Assembly: GCF_016811075.1 (NCBI RefSeq)
Contig: NZ_JAFBGL010000009.1
Span: 1-64,000 of the forward strand
Origin: Oceaniferula flava
GTDB taxonomy: Bacteria; Verrucomicrobiota; Verrucomicrobiia; Verrucomicrobiales; Akkermansiaceae
Direction of reading: 5' to 3'
DNA length: 64,000 bases
The translations under genes and the position numbers were made by a program. Below are positions 8,847-17,716 of the stretch, in pieces (within the stretch, counting starts at the first letter, position 1; each line of letters opens with the position of its first letter). The notes beneath the pieces are model-generated. The model searched no databases. It saw nothing but the letters and a program-made list of their open reading frames with translations, and was not told the origin of the DNA.

Positions 8847-9395
8847 ATGGCTCATCGTGATTCCATACCTTGGCCTCATGCGCCCCCGCATTTCAATAAA
8901 GCATCAGGGGTGTATATGGTGACTGCCGGAACCTACCGCAAACAGCACTTTTTTAAGAGTCGCTTAAGATTGAAGTTTCTTCATGAACAGCTGATGACTT
9001 TATCAGATCGCTACGGGTGGCAGCTCCAGGCTTGGGCATTATTTTCCAATCACTATCACATGATTGCCACCTCACCGAAGGAGGGTGGAGGCAATCTATC
9101 GAATATGCTTAGCCATCTCCATACGGTGAGTGCTCGTTACGTGAATAGCTTGGATGAAACTCCGGCACGCAAGGTGTGGCATAACTACAGGGACACGCCA
9201 CTGACTTATGAGGCGTCCTACTTCGCGAGACTGCATTATGTAATAGAAAACCCAGTTAAACATGGATTGGTAGCTGTCGCGGATCAATACCCATGGTGCT
9301 CGGCTTCATGGTTTGCCCAGAAAGCCTCACCAGCTTTCCAAAATACGGTGCGGTCTTTTAAATACGATAGAATCAAGATCGAGGATGATTTCTGA
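8847..9395 (+). CDS. REP-associated tyrosine transposase (RAYT, Y1_Tnp family)
   Basis: A 182-residue relative of the IS200/IS605 single-strand transposases that is normally vertically inherited and linked to short palindromic genomic repeats. The HUH motif is present as NHYHMIA (around residue 69), and the conserved C-terminal block with the candidate catalytic tyrosine reads SYFARLHYVIENPVKHGLVA, followed by YPWCSASWF. Length is usual for the family. The gene lies between two copies of a ~300-base repeat, and its TGA stop overlaps the first two bases of the second copy, so gene and repeats form one unit. It is probably the enzyme that mobilised those repeats. No frameshift is seen, so it may be active. 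Confidence 0.88.
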   Translation: MAHRDSIPWPHAPPHFNKASGVYMVTAGTYRKQHFFKSRLRLKFLHEQLMTLSDRYGWQLQAWALFSNHYHMIATSPKEGGGNLSNMLSHLHTVSARYVNSLDETPARKVWHNYRDTPLTYEASYFARLHYVIENPVKHGLVAVADQYPWCSASWFAQKASPAFQNTVRSFKYDRIKIEDDF

Positions 9396-9673
9396 GTGCG
9401 GTGGCTCGACACCGCTTTGTATTCTATGAATTTGGACAGCATTCATGTTGGAACCCTCGCCGAGAGCCTCCAATGCAACACTTTGGGTCAAGGCTGCCTG
9501 GAGGGGGCATGGGGAGGCAAATCGCAAGAGTCAACCGCACCCTCCACCCACCACTTTGGGCGCAATGACGCCAGCAAGCATAAATGGTGCAGCCCTTGCC
9601 TCTGAAGTGGCTTGCGAAGGAGCTGAGTGGCGCTCCACCCGTGAGATCGAAAGTGGTGTCGAGCCACCGCACT
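9394..9673. repeat. RAYT-associated repeat, copy 2
   Basis: A second copy of the 8489-8800 unit in direct orientation. Its left end (9394-9419) is the exact reverse complement of the right end of copy 1 (8775-8800), so the transposase gene lies between perfect 26-base inverted repeats. Its own right end (9648-9673) has three mismatches to that consensus. Internally it follows copy 1 closely with scattered substitutions and a deletion of about 30 bases. Confidence 0.85.
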
Positions 9674-9686
9674 TATAGTAGAGCAT

Positions 9687-9968
9687 CTACTGCGCATCCA
9701 TTTTACTGAGGCCTCGTTTGGTGAGCCGCACGGTGAGGTCTTCACCTGTTTCTTCCGGGTTCCAGCCCATGGCGCGCCCTTCTTCGATGATGGTTTCCAC
9801 CATGTCCGGTCTGAAAATGCGGGGACATTGGGCGATGATCATCTGACCGTCGGGGAACTCGTTGAGCTCGATGCGGACTTCGGTGAATCGATCGGTGCTG
9901 CGCTTTGCCCAGCGGTATTGGAGATCGTAGAAGCAGATGACTTCGCTGCGTTTGAGGGGAAGGGCCAT
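9687..9968 (-). CDS. small hypothetical protein
   Basis: A 93-residue product I do not recognise. It starts with a good ATG (MALPLKRSEVICFYDLQY) and is predicted to be soluble and mixed alpha/beta, with no signal peptide or membrane segment. The only Cys residues are in VICFYD and AQCPR. It ends 13 bases from the right edge of the second RAYT repeat and is divergent from the next gene. The regular amino-acid composition and clean start argue that it is real. Confidence 0.6.
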   Translation of the reverse strand: MALPLKRSEVICFYDLQYRWAKRSTDRFTEVRIELNEFPDGQMIIAQCPRIFRPDMVETIIEEGRAMGWNPEETGEDLTVRLTKRGLSKMDAQ

Positions 9969-10064
9969 GCAGGAATTCTAAGCACTAAGTGGTAAATTCT
10001 AAATGCCAAATAGTGGAAATAAATCAGTGCCAAAGATGATGGCTTCAGGGATGATGGGCGCGCG
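9969..10064. promoter_or_regulatory. divergent A+T-rich intergenic region
   Basis: Ninety-six bases between two divergent genes. It holds an imperfect direct repeat (AATTCTAAGCAC.. / AATTCTAAATGC..) near 9973-10013. Promoters for both genes must lie here, but none can be placed exactly. Confidence 0.3.
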
Positions 10065-10745
10065 ATGGCATTGACGGCTTACCAACAAACAGCAGAGGTT
10101 TTACGCGAGCTGGTGCGCGAGGCGGTGCTGGATCACGAGGCCTTCGAGCAGAAGGTGCGCGCCTGCGAGCTGGATCGGTGTCGGGCGACTTGTTGTCACG
10201 ATGGCGTCTACCTTTCACAAGAAGAGGCTGAGGGCCTTCAGCGACTGATCGTAGATCATGCGGACACCTTTAAGGACTATGGTTTAAGTTTGCCAGTAGA
10301 GCCGATCGTTTCTGTCCGCGGAGGAAGATCATTGAAAACGGCGACCCGTGAGGCTGACGACGGGGAGCTGGCGGATGATTACCCGGCGCATTTTCCCAAG
10401 ACCCGCTGCGTGTTTCTCGACCGGCAAGGTCGCTGCGGCATCCAACGCTTGGCGATGGAGCAGGGAGGGGAGCCATGGTTTGACAAACCGCTGACCTGCT
10501 GGATTCATCCGATTGTGGTCCAGCCGTCGAACCGAGAGAGGTCTCGGCCTGTGGTGAGTCTGGTATCGCCAGAAAATGATCCTCAGAAAAGCGGAGGCTA
10601 TCCGGGCTTTGCCTCCTGCACTCACTGCGGCAGGCCGGATGAGGGTGGAAAAAAAGCCCGGCAGGTGTTAGCTGCCGAGCTTGAAATGTTAGGGGCGATT
10701 GCAGGTCGCGATTTATTGGGCGAACTGAATGCCGAGAATGTTTGA
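10065..10745 (+). CDS. cysteine-cluster protein (DUF3109/YkgJ-like, putative metal binding)
   Basis: A 226-residue cytoplasmic protein with spaced cysteines: CELDRCRATCCHDGVYL near residue 37, then KTRCVFLD, GRCGIQR, LTCWIHP and SCTHCG. This layout, with a paired CC near the N-terminus and later single Cys plus a Cys-x-His segment, resembles the DUF3109/YkgJ-type putative zinc- or iron-binding families. The family assignment is tentative and no reaction is known. It starts at ATG 10065 and is convergent with the sugar operon that ends at 10805. Confidence 0.65.
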   Translation: MALTAYQQTAEVLRELVREAVLDHEAFEQKVRACELDRCRATCCHDGVYLSQEEAEGLQRLIVDHADTFKDYGLSLPVEPIVSVRGGRSLKTATREADDGELADDYPAHFPKTRCVFLDRQGRCGIQRLAMEQGGEPWFDKPLTCWIHPIVVQPSNRERSRPVVSLVSPENDPQKSGGYPGFASCTHCGRPDEGGKKARQVLAAELEMLGAIAGRDLLGELNAENV

Positions 10746-10763
10746 TTGGAAACCTTAGAATGG

Positions 10764-10781
10764 CTCATGCAAGGGCATGAG
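10764..10781. other. hairpin between convergent genes
   Basis: A 7-bp perfect stem (CTCATGC/GCATGAG) with a 4-base loop lies in the 59-base gap between two convergent genes. No T-run follows on either strand. It may act as a weak bidirectional end signal. Confidence 0.35.
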
Positions 10782-10804
10782 GAACGTTCAGGGTCCGAAT
10801 ATCG

Positions 10805-11968
10805 TTAGACATCCAAGCTCGTCCACGCTGCATTCTTGGCGCTGGATCCGACCACGGCTTCAATGAAGGCCATGCCGCGAATGCCGTCGTCAATGCCTGG
10901 GTAATCGGTGGCGATCTCTGACGGTGTCTCACCAGCTTCTACCGCGCGAATGTGGTTGGAGAAATTCAGGTAAAGGTTGGCAAAGGCTTCCAGGTAGCCC
11001 TCTGGGTGGGCTGGGGGAGTGCGGGTGCCCGCTTTGGCGGCTTCGCAAAGGTAGTCGTGACCGGTGCGGTAGACTTCGGCTGGGCGGTCGTTGTATTTCA
11101 CCAAGAGCGTATTCGGCTCGTTCTGATGCCATTCGAGCCCCGCCTTGGTTCCCCAGACGCGGATGCTGAGATTGTTCTCTTCACCAACGGCAATCTGCGA
11201 GGCATGTAAGACGCCCTTGGCACCGCCTTCGAAGCGGAGTAGCACGTTGCCATCGTCGTCGAGGCGACGACCGGGAACAAAGGCGGTGAGGTCCGCGGCG
11301 AGTTCGGAAATGTGCAGGCCGGAGATGACCTCGGCGAGGTTCTCAGCGTGGGTTCCGATGTCGCCCATGCAGCCGGCAGCGCCGGATTTTTTCGGGTCGG
11401 TGCGCCATGCTGCTTGTTTTTGGTCGTCCGACTCAATGGCATCGGCAAGCCAGCCCTGCGGGTATTCCACCACCACCTTGCGGATTTCACCAAGATGTCC
11501 TTCCGCCACGAGGTGGCGTGCTTGTTTCACCATCGGGTAGCCGGTGTAAGTGTGGGTCAGACCGAAGAGTTTGCCTGATTTTTCAATGATCGGCTTGAGC
11601 TGTTTGGCCTCGGCCAGGTCAAGAGTGGCGGGTTTATCACAGAGCACGTGGAAACCGGCTTCCAAGGCAGCCTTGGCGGCAGGGAAGTGGACGTGGTTAG
11701 GTGTGACGATGGCGACAAATTGCATGCGCTCATTTTCAGGCAGCGCACTTTCTTTTTCCATCATCTCCTCGTAAGTGCCGTAACAACGGTCGGCGGGGAG
11801 GAACAGGTCAGCGCCGGAATCTTTCGAGCGCTGTGGGTCAGATGAGAAGGCACCACAGACGAGCTCGATCTGTTGATCAATGGCAGCTGCGATGCGGTGC
11901 ACTGCACCAATAAAGGCACCACGGCCACCGCCGATCATGCCCATGCGGACTTTTTGAGTAGGAATCAT
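10805..11968 (-). CDS. Gfo/Idh/MocA family NAD(P)-dependent oxidoreductase
   Basis: A 387-residue sugar or inositol dehydrogenase-type enzyme. The N-terminal Rossmann fold shows MGMIGGGRGAFIGAVHR, and the family EKP-type motif appears as CDKPATLDL; the C-terminal alpha/beta domain contains MGDIGTHAENLA with the conserved histidine. No signal peptide is present, so it is cytoplasmic. It is the last gene of the xylose operon, 47 bases after the TIM-barrel isomerase. A Gfo/Idh/MocA plus isomerase pair next to xylA suggests oxidation or epimerisation of another sugar or sugar acid, but the substrate cannot be read from the sequence. Confidence 0.88.
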   Translation of the reverse strand: MIPTQKVRMGMIGGGRGAFIGAVHRIAAAIDQQIELVCGAFSSDPQRSKDSGADLFLPADRCYGTYEEMMEKESALPENERMQFVAIVTPNHVHFPAAKAALEAGFHVLCDKPATLDLAEAKQLKPIIEKSGKLFGLTHTYTGYPMVKQARHLVAEGHLGEIRKVVVEYPQGWLADAIESDDQKQAAWRTDPKKSGAAGCMGDIGTHAENLAEVISGLHISELAADLTAFVPGRRLDDDGNVLLRFEGGAKGVLHASQIAVGEENNLSIRVWGTKAGLEWHQNEPNTLLVKYNDRPAEVYRTGHDYLCEAAKAGTRTPPAHPEGYLEAFANLYLNFSNHIRAVEAGETPSEIATDYPGIDDGIRGMAFIEAVVGSSAKNAAWTSLDV

Positions 11969-12015
11969 AATGAGTGTGTTTTGTTAGGTCGCTAGGGTCC
12001 GTTTGTTAGGCGGGT

Positions 12016-13056
12016 TTACTGATTGTCGTTATCAAAAGCAGAGTCAAACAGCCCACCGGTATTACGCGGGAAGTCGAGGTTTTTGACGTAAGCGCACGAC
12101 TCGGTGGCGCCGTGGAAGCGGTCCATGCGGGCATCTTCCCATTCGACGGAGAGAGGACCCTCGTAGCCGGTGTCACTGAGAGCGACGATGATTTCTTCGA
12201 AATTAATATCGCCACGACCCACGGAACGGAAGTCCCAGAAGCGGCGGGCATCAGCGAACTCGGTATGACCCCCAAAGACCCCTACGGTGCCGTCACCGTG
12301 CCCCCACCAGGCGTCCTTCATGTGGACGTGGTAAATGCGATCCGAGAAGGTGCGGATGAATTTGACGTAGTCGACGCCTTGGTAGCCGAGGTGTGAAGGA
12401 TCGTAGTTGAAGCCGAAACGCTTGTGCCCCTTGACGGCCTCGATGGCGCGTTCGGTGGAGGCGATATCGAATGCGATTTCCGTGGGGTGCACTTCGAGGG
12501 CGAAGTTGACATCGACTTCTTCGAAGACATCGAGGATGGGGATGAAGCGCTTGGCGAAATCGTCGAAGCCGGCTTGCAGGTATTCCTGAGATGTCGGTGG
12601 GAAGGAGTAGAGCGCGTGCCAGATTGAGGATCCGGTGAAACCGTTGACCGCTGGAGTGATGGGGTGTTTTCCGCCGGGGCGGGCATCCATGAACTTGCGG
12701 CAGGCACGGGCGGCATTTGCCATGTGCTCGGCGGCGCGCTGGCGCACACCTTCCGGGTCGCCATCGCCCCAAATGTCCTCACTGAGGATCGCTTTGTGGC
12801 GCTCATCGATGTTATCGCAGATCGCTTGGCCGACGAGGTGGTTGGAGATGGCGTAGCAGTCGAGGCCGTTGTCGTTGAGCAGCTGCCATTTCTCGGCGAT
12901 GTAAGCATCATCGGAGAGTGCGGCATCGACATCAAAGTGATCGCCCCAGCAGGCGAGTTCAACACCATCGTAGCCCATTTCCTTAACCTTGGGCAGGAGA
13001 TCGGCAAGCGAGAGATCGGCCCACTGGCCGGTGAAAAGAGTAACTGGTCGTGACAT
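12016..13056 (-). CDS. sugar phosphate isomerase/epimerase-like TIM-barrel protein
   Basis: A 346-residue member of the xylose isomerase-like TIM-barrel superfamily (AP endonuclease 2 fold). Metal-site candidates are visible in order: the Glu in FALEVHPTE, the Asp and His in [14 protein letters not shown], the His in IYHVHMKDA and the Glu in [11 protein letters not shown]. The N-terminus ([20 protein letters not shown]) and the [11 protein letters not shown] strand match the family. It lies 12 bases after xylB and is surely in the same operon. These enzymes often pair with a Gfo/Idh/MocA dehydrogenase, as here. It could isomerise a keto-sugar, but the substrate is unknown. Confidence 0.85.
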   Translation of the reverse strand: MSRPVTLFTGQWADLSLADLLPKVKEMGYDGVELACWGDHFDVDAALSDDAYIAEKWQLLNDNGLDCYAISNHLVGQAICDNIDERHKAILSEDIWGDGDPEGVRQRAAEHMANAARACRKFMDARPGGKHPITPAVNGFTGSSIWHALYSFPPTSQEYLQAGFDDFAKRFIPILDVFEEVDVNFALEVHPTEIAFDIASTERAIEAVKGHKRFGFNYDPSHLGYQGVDYVKFIRTFSDRIYHVHMKDAWWGHGDGTVGVFGGHTEFADARRFWDFRSVGRGDINFEEIIVALSDTGYEGPLSVEWEDARMDRFHGATESCAYVKNLDFPRNTGGLFDSAFDNDNQ

Positions 13057-13068
13057 AATTGGATTCGG

Positions 13069-14592
13069 TTAGGTTGGTGTAGAGAGGTGTTGTTTCAAGG
13101 TGGCATCAAAGCGTGGTGCCATCCTCTGGTATATAGCTACAGCATTAGCATCGGGTGTGACAAGCGAGTCTTGCATTGGCTGCGTGAATGATGCTTCCAG
13201 AGCTTCCAGCGAGTAGCCGGGGGCATGACCCGCACGCATCGCCGCGCCCAGTGCGGCGGAGGCGTTGGTTTCCATGCGTTGCACATTGGCATTGAAAATG
13301 TTAGCGATGGTCTGGCAGACGCCGTGGCTCTGAGAAGTGCCACCGGTGACGTAAATGCTGTTGGGCACCGTGCCCATCCACTGGCTACGAGCCAACATGT
13401 TAAGAAATTGTCCGTCGAGCAGGCTGCGGATGGTGGTGGCGTCTTGCGGTGCCGCCGGAGCGAGCGGGGTGATTTCTGCTTCGAAAAACGGCAGGCTCGG
13501 CTGACTGTCGGCGGTCGGTGGCACCGAGGCGTGCTGGTCGAACTCCTCCCAGCTCAGACCGAGTGAGTTTTTCAGGCGTTCCGAGCAGAGTGCTCCATTG
13601 TGGAAGCAGATCAGACTCATGAAATTGCCGCAGGGGTTGCCGAATACGTGACCGTAGCCATCCGGATCGGTCCGTGGCTGGTCCATGGCGGCGAAGAGGG
13701 TGTAGCTGGTGCCCAGGCTGATCACCATTTTGCCCGGTGAAGCGGCACCCATACCAACCAGGCTACAGGGGTTGTCGCCCGACCAGAGAATGACTTTGGC
13801 CTTGGGGCTGAAGTGGTATTTTTCCACGAAGTAGTTAGCCAGCGTGCCGGCTACGGTGGACGATGCTGCTAGCGGGGGAAGCTTTTCAGCCAGACCGGGT
13901 GCGGTCGCAGCCAGCGCGGTCTCGTCCCACTCGCCGCTGCGGAGGTTCATCAGGTTCATACCGGCGCCGTCACCATGGTCGATGGCCACGGACTTGCCTG
14001 CCAGCACGGAAGCAAGAAACGAGCTGGTGAGGTGGATGCGATCGGTCGCCGCCCAGGCGTCGGGCGATTGCTTGAAAAAGCGGCGGATTTGCGGGCCGGA
14101 AAAGCGTTGGGTGGTGGTGGAGCCAGTGCGGCGCCCCATTTCCTCGTCGCCACCCATGGCGGCTGCGATTTCGGCGCATTCCTCAGAAGTCGAGCTGTCC
14201 ATCCAGATGGGGGAGAGCGATCGGCTGAGGCAGGGAGCGAGCTGGGAGGAAAGGTCGCTTTGAGGATCCAAAGCGGCCAGTGTGTCAGAAAAAGTGGAGT
14301 TCAGGTAGACCGTGGCATGCTGCTGCCCGGAGCCTGAAATGGCGGTGATTTGAGAAAGATCCATGCCCTCGTCAACCAGACGGGAGAGAAGCAGATCCAG
14401 GGCGTCCAACCACATTAGGGGGCTGGAAAAAACCTCGCCATCATGGTCGCCGCGGACAAAGCCGGAGGTGGTTTGATGCTGCGGCAGATTGGCTTCGAAG
14501 TTCACCGATGACTGCGTGACAATCGTGCCAGCCTGAGTGTCGAGGATCAGGGCCGAGAGACTTTGGGTGGAGCAGTCTAAACCAAGGAGCAT
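13069..14592 (-). CDS. xylB: xylulokinase (FGGY family), eukaryote-like type
   Basis: Phosphorylates D-xylulose to xylulose 5-phosphate for the pentose phosphate pathway. The 507-residue product has the FGGY N-terminal ATPase start LGLDCSTQSLSALILD, the substrate region SGSGQQHATVYL, and the phosphate motif VISLGTSYTLFA. Several stretches (IWMDSSTSEEC, DGAGMNLMNL, WSGDNPCSLVGMG) look closer to animal and fungal xylulokinases than to the Escherichia coli enzyme, going by my memory of those sequences. It lies between the MFS transporter and the TIM-barrel isomerase in the xylose operon. A large intercistronic hairpin stands just upstream of the start. Confidence 0.93.
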   Translation of the reverse strand: MLLGLDCSTQSLSALILDTQAGTIVTQSSVNFEANLPQHQTTSGFVRGDHDGEVFSSPLMWLDALDLLLSRLVDEGMDLSQITAISGSGQQHATVYLNSTFSDTLAALDPQSDLSSQLAPCLSRSLSPIWMDSSTSEECAEIAAAMGGDEEMGRRTGSTTTQRFSGPQIRRFFKQSPDAWAATDRIHLTSSFLASVLAGKSVAIDHGDGAGMNLMNLRSGEWDETALAATAPGLAEKLPPLAASSTVAGTLANYFVEKYHFSPKAKVILWSGDNPCSLVGMGAASPGKMVISLGTSYTLFAAMDQPRTDPDGYGHVFGNPCGNFMSLICFHNGALCSERLKNSLGLSWEEFDQHASVPPTADSQPSLPFFEAEITPLAPAAPQDATTIRSLLDGQFLNMLARSQWMGTVPNSIYVTGGTSQSHGVCQTIANIFNANVQRMETNASAALGAAMRAGHAPGYSLEALEASFTQPMQDSLVTPDANAVAIYQRMAPRFDATLKQHLSTPT

Positions 14593-14654
14593 GGTGGGAA
14601 GGCTGAATAGTGGTGTGAAAGGGGGCGACTTGTCACCAGCAAGTGAAAGGGAAG

Positions 14655-14685
14655 ACGCCTTCTCCGCTGGAGACGGAGAAGGCGT
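14655..14685 (-). other. strong intercistronic RNA hairpin between the transporter and xylB
   Basis: A perfect 12-bp stem (ACGCCTTCTCCG/CGGAGAAGGCGT) with a 7-base loop lies in the 111-base gap between the transporter stop and the xylB start. On the minus transcript no T-run follows, so it is not a standard terminator. Such hairpins often protect the upstream message from 3' exonucleases and set different expression levels within an operon; that role is inferred. Confidence 0.7.
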
Positions 14686-14703
14686 GATAAGAGACAGGTA
14701 GGT

Positions 14704-16284
14704 TTAGTCGTCAATCTTGACTGGCTTGTAACCACCGATGGCTTTGAAGTAGAGCATCAGCAAGAGGTAGATCACAGCCATGGCAGCGGGGATAAAGGAA
14801 TCCACTTTCAAGGTGCGACGGTTACCTTCGATGTCTGCAGCGACCACAGTTTTCTGGGCCTCTGTGCGCTCATCGACGGCTGTTTTCTTAGCTTCTTCCA
14901 GACGTTTGCCCTCGATTGGAGTGACGGTATCGAACTGGAGGAACTGGCTCTTCTGCTCAGGTGCTTGCCAATCTGCGTAGAGTTCGGTGTCGGCTTTCTT
15001 GAGCTCTTCAGCGGCGTAGCGGTCTTTGAAATATCCGAGACCAGGGGTGCCGATGAGACCGGCGGACATCATGCCGATACCACCCATCAAGCTCATGGCG
15101 ATAGCGCCAGTGGCAGGGAAGCGATCGCCAACGACGGCGAGCATGGTAGGCCAGAAGAAGGTCTTACCGAGAGCGTAAACGAGCAGGGCTCCGAGTGCTG
15201 GACCGAAGGAGGTGACAGCGGAGACCAGGTTCAGGCCAAGGCAACCGAGCAGGGCACAAACAAACAGCAGGCTGATAGGTTTGAGACCTGCTTTTTCCTC
15301 GATGAAGTGAGCGCAGAAACGCAGCAGGAACATCATGGCGGAGGTGAAGACAAAGAGGATCTTTCCTTCTTTCTCACTCAAGATGGCACCGGTGATATTC
15401 TGGATCCAACCGTCGGTGCCCAGCTCAACCGCGCCGACGAGGGCGTGGGTGATGAAGAGAACAAACAGCAGCCAGTGGCCGATGGCGAACTTGGTGATGG
15501 CTCCAATAGAGACCAAGGTGATGATGGCGATGAACAGCGAAATCAATTTTGGAGCGTTGGAGTCAGCTTCGAAGAATGGTGCGATCGTGCCCTGGAAGAA
15601 CAGGTAGAGCATGAAGGAAACAACCAGTCCGCCGAGGATGCCGACGTCCTTGAGCATTTCACCAAACTTGAGGCCCTTCGCAGTAGCTTCCGACTGAGGA
15701 AACTTCTGGCCGAAGAACATCACACCGTAAACGATGGTAGGAACGAGGTAGAGTGCCAGCTGAGCTTTCCAGCCCCAGCCGCCTTCGCCACCGAGGAACC
15801 AACCGACCATGCCGCCGAGGATCATACCGAGTGGCCATGATGCGTGGAGGATGTTGAGGTAGTGGTTACGGTTCTCAGGGAAGAGGGTTGCCACCAGAGG
15901 GTTGGCCACCGCTTCGAGCGTTCCGTTAGCAAGCGCGAACACGAACATGCCCCAGAACAGGAACTGGTAGGCCGTGGCACTGTCCTGACCTTGCATCGCA
16001 CCAAAGGTGATAAAGGCAGAGAGGATGTGGAAGAGGAAGGCGGCGATGACCAGCTTGCCGTAGCCGATTTTATCGACCACCACACCACCGATCATGATAC
16101 CGAAGCAGAAACCAGTGAATCCAGCACCACCGATGGCACCTAACTGGGCTCCGCTAAAGCCAAAATCAGCGGCCCAGTTGGCAAAGATGCCGCCTCGGAC
16201 ACCGAAACCAACACCGGCTGCTAGAATCGCTACAAAGCCAGCCCATAAGAGCCGTTTTGCATTAATATTGTTATCGTTACTCAT
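14704..16284 (-). CDS. MFS sugar transporter
   Basis: A 526-residue major facilitator protein with about twelve hydrophobic segments. The first reads [18 protein letters not shown], and the loop 2-3 region DKIGYGKL fits the MFS signature area. Before the last membrane segment there is an unusual ~90-residue charged insertion (residues ~410-495, rich in E, K, A and D) that probably forms an extramembrane domain. The closest recognisable relatives are sugar:cation symporters. Its place between xylA and xylB points to xylose uptake. The gap to xylA is 68 bases and includes a small AATCGC/GCGATT hairpin. Confidence 0.85.
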   Translation of the reverse strand: MSNDNNINAKRLLWAGFVAILAAGVGFGVRGGIFANWAADFGFSGAQLGAIGGAGFTGFCFGIMIGGVVVDKIGYGKLVIAAFLFHILSAFITFGAMQGQDSATAYQFLFWGMFVFALANGTLEAVANPLVATLFPENRNHYLNILHASWPLGMILGGMVGWFLGGEGGWGWKAQLALYLVPTIVYGVMFFGQKFPQSEATAKGLKFGEMLKDVGILGGLVVSFMLYLFFQGTIAPFFEADSNAPKLISLFIAIITLVSIGAITKFAIGHWLLFVLFITHALVGAVELGTDGWIQNITGAILSEKEGKILFVFTSAMMFLLRFCAHFIEEKAGLKPISLLFVCALLGCLGLNLVSAVTSFGPALGALLVYALGKTFFWPTMLAVVGDRFPATGAIAMSLMGGIGMMSAGLIGTPGLGYFKDRYAAEELKKADTELYADWQAPEQKSQFLQFDTVTPIEGKRLEEAKKTAVDERTEAQKTVVAADIEGNRRTLKVDSFIPAAMAVIYLLLMLYFKAIGGYKPVKIDD

Positions 16285-16352
16285 AGGGTAATATTAGTTT
16301 TATTTGTCAAATCGCTGAATGCGATTCACGTCTTCTATGCAAAGAAAAACGA

Positions 16353-17666
16353 TTAGACCAGATAATCATTGATAATGTTTTCCAACATTTCTTGGCGTCC
16401 GCTAGAGAGTTGTGGTGGGTCAATTGACTGAGCGTGAGCGTCCAAGCTGTCGAGAGAGGTGGAGCCGGATTCGATCTCGGCACCAATGCCACTGTCATAA
16501 CTCGAGTAACGTTCTGTGATGAAAGCATCCATCCGACCGTCTTCGATAATCTTGTGCGCGATCTTCAATCCGCGGGCGAAAACATCCATGCCACCGATGT
16601 GGGCGTGGAAGAGATCTTCCGGCTCGTGAGATTCACGACGACGCTTGGCATCGAAGTTCAAACCACCGGTGGTGAAGCCGCCCATTTTCAGAACGCGGAT
16701 CATGACCTGGGTGGTGTCGTAAACATTGGTCGGGAACTGGTCGGTGTCCCAGCCGATGAGTTCGTCGCCACGGTTGGCATCGATGCTGCCGAGTGCGTTG
16801 GCACCGATGGCGACGTCGAGTTCGTGCTCCATGGTGTGGCCGGCGAGGGTGGCGTGGTTGGTCTCGATGTTGAGCTTGAAGTGGTCTAACAAATCATACT
16901 CACGGAGGAAATTGAGACAGGCAGCGGAATCGGAATCGTATTGGTGGGTGGACGGTTCGCGCGGTTTTGGCTCGATGTAGAACTGACCTTGGTAGCCGAT
17001 CTTCTTGGCGTGATCCACGGCGAGGTGGAGCATGGCGGCGAGGTGATCGAGCTCACGTTTCATGTCGGTATTGAGCAGGGTGGCGTAACCTTCACGGCCT
17101 CCCCAGAAGACGTAGCCTTCACCGCCGAGACGGTGGGTGGCTTCAAGTGCGTGTTTCACCTGGCTGGCGCCGTAGGCAAAGACATCGGCATTCGGCGAGG
17201 TGGCTGCGCCGTGGGCGTAGCGCGGGTGACCGAACAGGCAGGCTGTTCCCCAGAGAAGTTTCTTGCCGGTTTCGCCTTGGAATTTTTCCAGCTCATCGAC
17301 CACGCGATCGAGATTCTTGTGAGTTTCCGCGAGGGTGGCTCCTTCAGGGGAGATGTCGCGATCGTGGAAGCAGTAGTAATCGATCTGGGATTTGTTGAGG
17401 AACTCGAAGAAGACAGGCACCCGGTTCAGGGCGTTCTGCAGGGTTTCAGAGCCGTCGTCCCAGGGCATCAGTGCGGTGCCGGCACCAAAGGGGTCGCCCA
17501 GCTCGTTGCGCATGACGTGCCAGTATGCCGCGCCAAATCGCAGGTGCTCACGCATGGTTTTATCGCCAATTTTCTCGTCCGGATTGTAGTGACGGAAGGC
17601 GAATGGATTGGTCGATGACGTTCCTTCATACTGAAATTGAGGAACGTTAGGGAAGTATTCTGACAT
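16353..17666 (-). CDS. xylA: xylose isomerase
   Basis: Interconverts D-xylose and D-xylulose with two divalent metals. The 437-residue length and N-terminus ([13 protein letters not shown]...[13 protein letters not shown]) mark the longer class II type. Catalytic and metal residues are visible in [12 protein letters not shown] (base His), [15 protein letters not shown] (Lys and metal-binding Glu), [12 protein letters not shown] and [20 protein letters not shown]. Nothing essential is missing. It is preceded by the PVC-type dehydrogenase, only 50 bases away on the same strand, and followed by the transporter and xylB, giving a complete xylose module. Confidence 0.97.
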   Translation of the reverse strand: MSEYFPNVPQFQYEGTSSTNPFAFRHYNPDEKIGDKTMREHLRFGAAYWHVMRNELGDPFGAGTALMPWDDGSETLQNALNRVPVFFEFLNKSQIDYYCFHDRDISPEGATLAETHKNLDRVVDELEKFQGETGKKLLWGTACLFGHPRYAHGAATSPNADVFAYGASQVKHALEATHRLGGEGYVFWGGREGYATLLNTDMKRELDHLAAMLHLAVDHAKKIGYQGQFYIEPKPREPSTHQYDSDSAACLNFLREYDLLDHFKLNIETNHATLAGHTMEHELDVAIGANALGSIDANRGDELIGWDTDQFPTNVYDTTQVMIRVLKMGGFTTGGLNFDAKRRRESHEPEDLFHAHIGGMDVFARGLKIAHKIIEDGRMDAFITERYSSYDSGIGAEIESGSTSLDSLDAHAQSIDPPQLSSGRQEMLENIINDYLV

Positions 17667-17716
17667 GTTTTTTTTATGTTGGGTTGATGTTGGTTGGTGA
17701 GGGTTATTGGGTTTTC

